35,619 nt of DNA from Conoideocrella luteorostrata (lineage: Eukaryota; Ascomycota; Sordariomycetes; Hypocreales; Clavicipitaceae), in contig JASWJB010000386.1 in the NCBI GenBank assembly GCA_032433595.1, forward strand, positions 1-35,619. The letters are read 5' to 3'. The notes beneath the pieces are model-generated. The model had not been told where the DNA came from. It worked only from the letters and a program-made list of their open reading frames with translations, and searched no databases. Below are positions 31,277 through 35,619 of this stretch, piece after piece; position 1 is the first letter of the stretch, and each line of letters begins with the position of its first letter. The translations under genes were made by a program, and so were the position numbers.

Positions 31277-31476
31277 TGTGGGTTGCACAGGGCTGTGCAA
31301 TGATCTAGATCATCGGCTTCAAATGCAATATATTCAATAATAGTCGGGTCTATCTAAGAGGGGAAAAACAAGTCAAGATACGATGCCCACGATGCTCGTA
31401 TAAATAGGGTGGCCGAAAGGTGACCACGTGACTCGCTCCGTGCTCTTGTTGTGTGCTTGGCGGCAAGATTCCAACA
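31277..31476 (+). mobile_element. Solo LTR, copy 2
   Basis: Reads TGTGGGTTGCACAGGGCTGT ... GGCGGCAAGATTCCAACA, co-linear with copies at 2747-2953 (-) and 35129-35324 (+). It has GATCTAGATCA, AATATATTCAATAA, TATAAATA and a CACGTG box. No target duplication is seen (GTTAC against AGAAC), so rearrangement at this site is likely. The transcription-factor frame begins at its last base. Confidence 0.75.
31399..31430 (+). promoter_or_regulatory. LTR core promoter candidate: TATA box and E-box
   Basis: TATAAATA (31399-31406) and palindromic CACGTG (31425-31430). The equivalent stretch in copy 3 (35129-35324) has TATAAATATCG and CACGTG, and CACGTG is also kept in copy 1. Conservation suggests promoter elements of the retroelement. 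Confidence 0.5.
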
Positions 31477-33053
31477 AGAACTTTGCGAGCCCGTCTCTCG
31501 CGTTTCCAACACCTATCACAATGCCGCTCGTGAGCTTCACTCTGTCACTCCGATCAGCAGCAATCACATCATCAACGTTCAACATCTACTGCACTCTAGT
31601 TACTGGTACAGGACCGAGGCGCGCCCTGTTGAGTCGTGGCATGCTCTGAGCACCGCAGTTCGGGAGGCTCAGGCTCTGGACCTCCACCAGGACCAGATGG
31701 TTGGCGCCATATCTGAATTCGACTTTGAAATGCGCCGGCGGCTCTGGTGCGTACTTGATACATGGGACTGGCAAATATCGGCGCTGCTGTCTCGCCCCAA
31801 ACTCATTGACCGCTCCGATTGCAAGGTCGCGCTGCCTACCCTCACGCTTGACGGCTATTCGCCTTCACCCTTGCTCCACATGAAGCTGAAGTCCGAAGTA
31901 ATAGGAAAACTGGCCGCTCGCTGTGGATCACCGCGTGAGGTCACCTCTCCGTTACAAATTGACATATATACCGAATTGATCAGGTCCTCGATCCAGACCT
32001 TTCCGAAAGTTTACCATCTTGACAATCCGGACAGGTCCATCGATGCCAAGCAGTCTTGGGTCACGCCGCACCGATGCTACTTACACACGAGGACCTATTC
32101 CATGTTGTTGGATCCTCTCAGGCCCTACATGGCGAGGCGAATCAGCGTGAACTCGCCGCCGGATGAGCTGCGAGCCCGCCAGGAGGGAGTACGCTATGCG
32201 CTGAGGCTCATTTCAATCCTGGCGAGCTTCTTCGAGTTTCTTTATCCAAAGAACGCTAGATTCCACTGGGCACTGTTTTGTATTTTTGATACTGCCGCGG
32301 TCCTCTGCTCGGCCATCCATCACGATGAAGATATCATCCTACACAGTCGAAGCGAGATGCTCCGGTCTATTGAATCCGCCCGCTCCATGTTGGCGCGTCT
32401 AGCCATGGAAACGCGAACCGCGAAGACGCCGTACAAAATTCTGTCAAAGCTGGTGAAGCGAATTGAGAACCCGCACATCCCACCAGCCATGACCACGGCC
32501 GCTGACAAGCGCAGCGAAATGGCCGACGAATCGCTCACCCCCGCCCTCCATCACGCAGACGGACGAGATTGCTCTAGGCTCGAGCGACGTCGGCAGCACC
32601 GAGGATATCGACACCCACTCGGCCTCGCCCGTATGCAACAGCAGTCTGGCGCCGAGTATCGCTAGCGCCTCGCCGGCGTATGGATCGGGTTACGTCTCGC
32701 GAAGTTACCAGACGCTCACCACAATAGCCCCGGCGCCAGAGCATTGCGACGTCACGTACACCATCCTGGATACGGTTTTGATGGCTTCTCCGCCGCCAAA
32801 CCCATGCCTGCCGCCCAAGCCGAGAGAGTCGTATGCGTATCCCGCGTTAGAGGTGTTCTCAGAGGAGCAGCAGCTGGGTAACTTGGCGGCGCTCTGGAAA
32901 CTCTTTGAAGGAAGCAACGCCGTCCGTCTTGAATTGCAGAATCGCCGCATAATCACCCTTCAATTATTTTGCGACACGTGCTGCTGCTTCACACTAGAAC
33001 GGCTTTTCCCTCTACAGTACCTACGAGGCGAACCGCAAAATCTTGCAGGCTGA
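31477..33053 (+). pseudogene. Fungal Zn-cluster-type transcription factor, 5'-truncated and frameshifted
   Basis: The frame opens directly at the LTR edge (FQQ/ELCEPVSRV) and runs to 32665. It shows the fungal-specific transcription factor middle domain (Fungal_trans type): SWHALSTAVREAQALDLHQD, then EMRRRLWCVLDTWDWQISAL and LSRPKLIDRSDCKVALP, then a long helical region to about 32470. The N-terminal Zn2Cys6 cluster and linker are absent. The first in-frame ATG (31697) is already inside the domain. Near 32537 a C5 run appears to carry one extra C. Dropping it would continue in the second frame to a TGA at 33051, with a Ser/Pro/Thr-rich tail and LEVFSEEQQLGNLAALWKLF. It is probably a broken copy. 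A sequencing error in the C run is possible for the frameshift, but not for the missing start. Confidence 0.7.
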
Positions 33054-33126
33054 AACATCGCAAACACATACTCAGTCTGTAGCTTATCACGTTGCGGCGC
33101 CGCGGCCAACAAATACCATCTCCAAC

Positions 33127-33627
33127 ATGTTACTCTCAGAAGATCCCGCAACGGTAAGCAAAGCCACCCATAAATCCTACGGGAGAAGGCGATATTCGAT
33201 AATCTAATACGAATTCCAGCTAACAAACCAACGCCGGGGCAGCTCATCAACCACACCATCAACAACTTCAACATCCAGCCGGACAAGCTGGCGGTCTCAC
33301 GCGTCAACGAATCTCTCTCCACGCTCCGCCAAGCCCGCGAGCTGCGCATGCACAACGTGGAGGCCAGCCTCAAAAAACTCGGCCGGCAGCTCAACACGCT
33401 GTCCTCGCAAGCACGCCAAGCTCACCGCCTCGCACTCCTCGTCGGACCACGCCTCGCAGATCGCCACGCTCGACACGCGCAAGTTCCGCACCGCCAAGGC
33501 CGCGAGCGACGCGGAGATGGCTATGAGAGTCTGGACCTCAACTTTGTCCCCACGCAAGACATTTACTGAACCAGATAACACTGTCGGGGCAAACAGCCAA
33601 CTTTACCACATTGTAATTTTGAGCTAA
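33127..33627 (+). pseudogene. spc24: Kinetochore Spc24-like gene fragment, frameshifted
   Basis: Exon 1 is 33127-33153 (MLLSEDPAT). The intron is 89 bp (33154-33242, GTAAGC...GCTAAC...GGGGCAG). Exon 2 reads [40 protein letters not shown] and [15 protein letters not shown]. This matches my memory of the N-terminal coiled-coil region of fungal Spc24, a subunit of the Ndc80 kinetochore complex. One extra A at 33409-33410 shifts the frame; without it the text continues [20 protein letters not shown], then [17 protein letters not shown]. After about 33519 the similarity stops and the C-terminal globular domain is missing. A functional copy must exist elsewhere because Spc24 is essential. The assignment is from memory, not a search. 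Confidence 0.55.
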
Positions 33628-33819
33628 ACTGTCACTATCAGCTAAAATACTTAATGATTTGCTCTGTGACTTCTGCCTGCCCGAGTGCAGGCATTCTGAT
33701 GCGTCTCCGACTTGTGTCAGACTGGTGGCTTGACTGGCCGTAATGATGAATTAGTGGCAACATTGCGGAGGATACATAGTAAGCACAAGAAGCCCGGGAC
33801 GAATGGATCAGAAGTGAAA

Positions 33820-34552
33820 ATGGCGGTCAACCAAGCTCGTTATAGCGATGGTCTCCCCACTTTGAAGACATTGCTGTTGAGGCAGCAAAGTCTTCAAAGG
33901 ACTCTCTTTCCGCAGCCAAGTGAAAGACCATTGTGGACAATAGAAATTTCTGCAACTACGTTGGGCACGCTTCCTAGGCCAGGGGGCATGATGGAAGAGT
34001 CATCGAGGCCGGAGTTTAGCGTTCATATCAGCCAAGAACAGGCAACCACCCAGGCAACTGGTTCGGAGCTTGAGCCCCTGCCGATAGAATCTAACATTGA
34101 CGTCGCGCTCTTGTCGGATAAATTAGATCTGCTTACAGTACGTCAGGGAATAATGGCGATGCTTACTCTTGGCGCCTCCACCACTGCACCTGTCTGTCCA
34201 GGCAGATCCGATCCTCGTTCAGCGTGAATACACGGTAGGCAAAAATGGGGACATCGGATCAAAACTAGGATGCAACCTGGAATGGCTTACGCGAGAAGAT
34301 GCAGAGGCGGCAATGTATAATAAAATTGTGTACATTATAGATGCAGAGTCTCTAGATGACGGAGTGCCTATCCCGGTTTCGAATTTGAGAGGCTCTATGT
34401 ATCGCCACGGGCAGGAACTTGCTCAGATTGGAAATCAAGAGCTGAAGCTTGAGGCAGATCACAAAATAGTTCGTAGGACCTCTGTTGCTTCTTCTCTCAC
34501 TCTCCCGCTCTTCGCTTATTATATTGTTCCCAGCCGCAGATTGGTTCTGTAA
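33820..34552 (+). CDS. Hypothetical protein, two exons
   Basis: Exon 1 is 33820-34137. The intron is 64 bp (34138-34201, GTACGT...TGTCCAG). Exon 2 is 34202-34552, phase 0. The product is about 223 aa. The frame is open back to 33700 but the first ATG is 33820, so an upstream exon is possible. The N-terminal half is Ser/Thr/Gln-rich (FPQPSERPLWTIEISATTLG). Exon 2 has TREDAEAAMYNKIVYIIDAE, PIPVSNLRGSMYRHGQELAQ and a hydrophobic SLTLPLFAYYIVPSRRLVL end. I recognise no family. Support comes from the frame joining across a well-formed intron. It lies between the spc24-like fragment and LTR copy 3. Confidence 0.4.
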
Positions 34553-34555
34553 CTC

Positions 34556-35128
34556 GTTTTTTTGCCGGGCTAGCTGCGCAAAGATCAAACCAAATAGCTA
34601 AAGCTGATTCTCTGCCTCGCGGGCCGCTTTGTCGAAATGTTTTGTGCGTCAACGCTTTCGTTGACGCGTGGATAATATATCCTGCCTCTCCTTGCGGTAT
34701 GCGTCCTCTGTTTAAAGCCTTTGCTGTGTTGCAAGACTCGTGAAACGCGCCCGCTGGCTGCCGTCTGGTGTAATCCTCACCACGCCTTTGGGCATGCAAA
34801 TCACCTATTTTGCCATCAGTTCTCGATCAGCTAAACCCCAAAAACTGTTTGTTTTTATGCTTTGTCCAAATTGACTGGTGCTCATTGCCCTCTTTTCGGT
34901 GTACTGAAATGAAGCAGGGGAGAGGTACTTTGAGCGTAGGAGTTGGCTCTTGCGCTCAATACCTACAGAAACCGCCACGAGGGGTAGAAAAGTCCCACAG
35001 CCCCTTTGTAGGACTTTCAAATGCCAGAATAAGGGATGATGAGTGTATAGCAGCCGGTTCTGGCGCCTAAGATGCAGAGGATCCCGTCAAGTGATGAAGA
35101 GCCTGCACCTTCTCTACGAGACTCTGAC
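34556..35128. other. Spacer, no supported gene
   Basis: ORFs on both strands are under 101 codons and overlap each other. CAACGCTTTCGTTGACGCG (about 34650) contains a short CAACG...CGTTG stem. Nothing else stands out. Confidence 0.4.
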
Positions 35129-35324
35129 CGTGGGTTGCACAGGGTCTCTGTGCAAGTGATCTAGATCAAATGCTTCAGTTGAATATATTCATAAGAGTCT
35201 GTTATTTAAGGAAGAAGGAAGAAGTCACGGTGGAAGTGACGATACCGTCGTATAAATATCGTGGCTAGAAGGTGACCACGTGACAGGCTCTGTGCTTCCT
35301 ATTGTGCTTGGCGGCATTCCAACA
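35129..35324 (+). mobile_element. Solo LTR, copy 3
   Basis: GTGGGTTGCACAGGGTCTCT ... GGCGGCATTCCAACA, co-linear with copies 1 and 2 and with the same GATCTAGATCA, GAATATATTCA, TATAAATA and GGTGACCACGTGA. It contains an additional AAGGAAGAAGGAAGAAG purine run near 35210. The first bases (CGTGGG for TGTGGG) suggest a mutated end. No target duplication is evident. Confidence 0.75.
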
Positions 35325-35394
35325 GCATTAGATATCACAAGTTAATTTGATAGGCTTGTTAAAGGGTTTAAATGTAAGAAGATGTATATACAAG

Positions 35395-35478
35395 CGCTAC
35401 AGTGATGCTACTACTGCCGGTAATGATGCCGCCGCCACTGCTGATAAGGATGTTGCTGCCCACGTGAGAAATGCCGAC
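35395..35478 (-). repeat. Composite-repeat triplet array 6, inverted, left edge
   Basis: Reverse complement of array sequence: GATGCCGCCGCCACTGCTGA and GGATGTTGCTGCCCACGTGA + GAAATGCCG, which is a K word read on the - strand. The array is interrupted by a MITE at 35489 and seems to resume as TGCTGTTGCT at the right edge, so a further array probably continues beyond the window. Confidence 0.75.
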
Positions 35479-35488
35479 GATCGCACGT

Positions 35489-35609
35489 ACGAGCGCAGCG
35501 AGGCCGCGGGTTTGGGGGCTAACCCCCATGATATCCAGTCACGGTGTACACAACAATGTGTTGATGATATGGGGGCAAGCCCCCAAACCCACGGCCACGC
35601 TGCGCTCGT
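35489..35609. mobile_element. 121-bp MITE inserted in array 6
   Basis: ACGAGCGCAGCGAGGCCGCG + GGTTTGGGGGCTAACCCCCAT at the left pairs with ATGGGGGCAAGCCCCCAAAC + CCACGGCCACGCTGCGCTCGT at the right. The arms are about 42 bp with few mismatches around a 35-nt interior. Each arm also contains its own small hairpin (GGGGGCTAACCCCC, GGGGGCAAGCCCCC). No clear target duplication. Confidence 0.8.
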
Positions 35610-35619
35610 TGCTGTTGCT

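Noticed and set aside
31451..31476. Transcription-factor start within the LTR at 31451
   Set aside because: The codon there is GTG, not ATG, and the residues are LTR sequence. The true gene start is missing.
1..35619. A Starship-type giant transposon
   Set aside because: No tyrosine-recombinase (DUF3435-type) captain frame or other Starship cargo signature is visible.

Overview
The window reads as a gene-poor, repeat-rich accessory segment of a filamentous ascomycete (Pezizomycotina). Short introns of 52-89 bp with GTAAG-type donors, a PNP-NACHT NLR, a Zn-cluster-type transcription factor remnant, a DUF7924-type protein, MITEs, LTRs and RIP-like C-to-T changes all fit. I cannot name the species. 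A class such as Sordariomycetes would be a guess. Subtelomeric or accessory-chromosome location is possible, but no telomere repeat is visible.

About half the window is one composite repeat family. A unit on the + strand has four parts. First is a 5' end that forms inverted repeats with the 3' end. Second is a conserved head of about 175 bp and a T/G-rich middle of about 500-700 bp. Third is a long (CAN)n triplet array, mostly CAG/CAT/CGG, punctuated by three recurring words called K, M and N below. Fourth is a minisatellite built on TACGTCTTCCGAGATTT. Copies or parts lie at 1-6740, 9806-13085, 23407-30940 and, inverted, from 35395 to the right edge. Two complete units abut at about 28568. 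They are about 5.2 kb and 2.4 kb long and differ mainly in array length. A shorter relative (S) shares the head but has another 3' half. It is at 18346-18767 (+), 22965-23401 (-) and, partly, 9597-9805 (-).

Unique islands lie between the arrays. Island 1 (6741-9596) has one weak hypothetical ORF and a 76-bp hairpin element. Island 2 (13086-22964) has a copia-like LTR, a three-exon seven-TM protein gene, a 378-bp hAT-type MITE with an 8-bp target duplication, a 147-bp MITE, a PNP-NACHT NLR pseudogene cut by an S element, an F-box-like gene and an intact DUF7924-type gene. Island 3 (30941-35390) has LTR copies, a transcription factor remnant that starts exactly at an LTR edge, a frameshifted spc24-like kinetochore gene fragment and a two-exon hypothetical gene.

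The genes do not form a pathway. The NLR, transcription factor and spc24-like copies all look decayed, and the DUF7924-type gene is the clearest intact one. The most notable object is the composite repeat, which looks like a non-autonomous inverted-repeat element carrying an expandable, internally structured triplet array.
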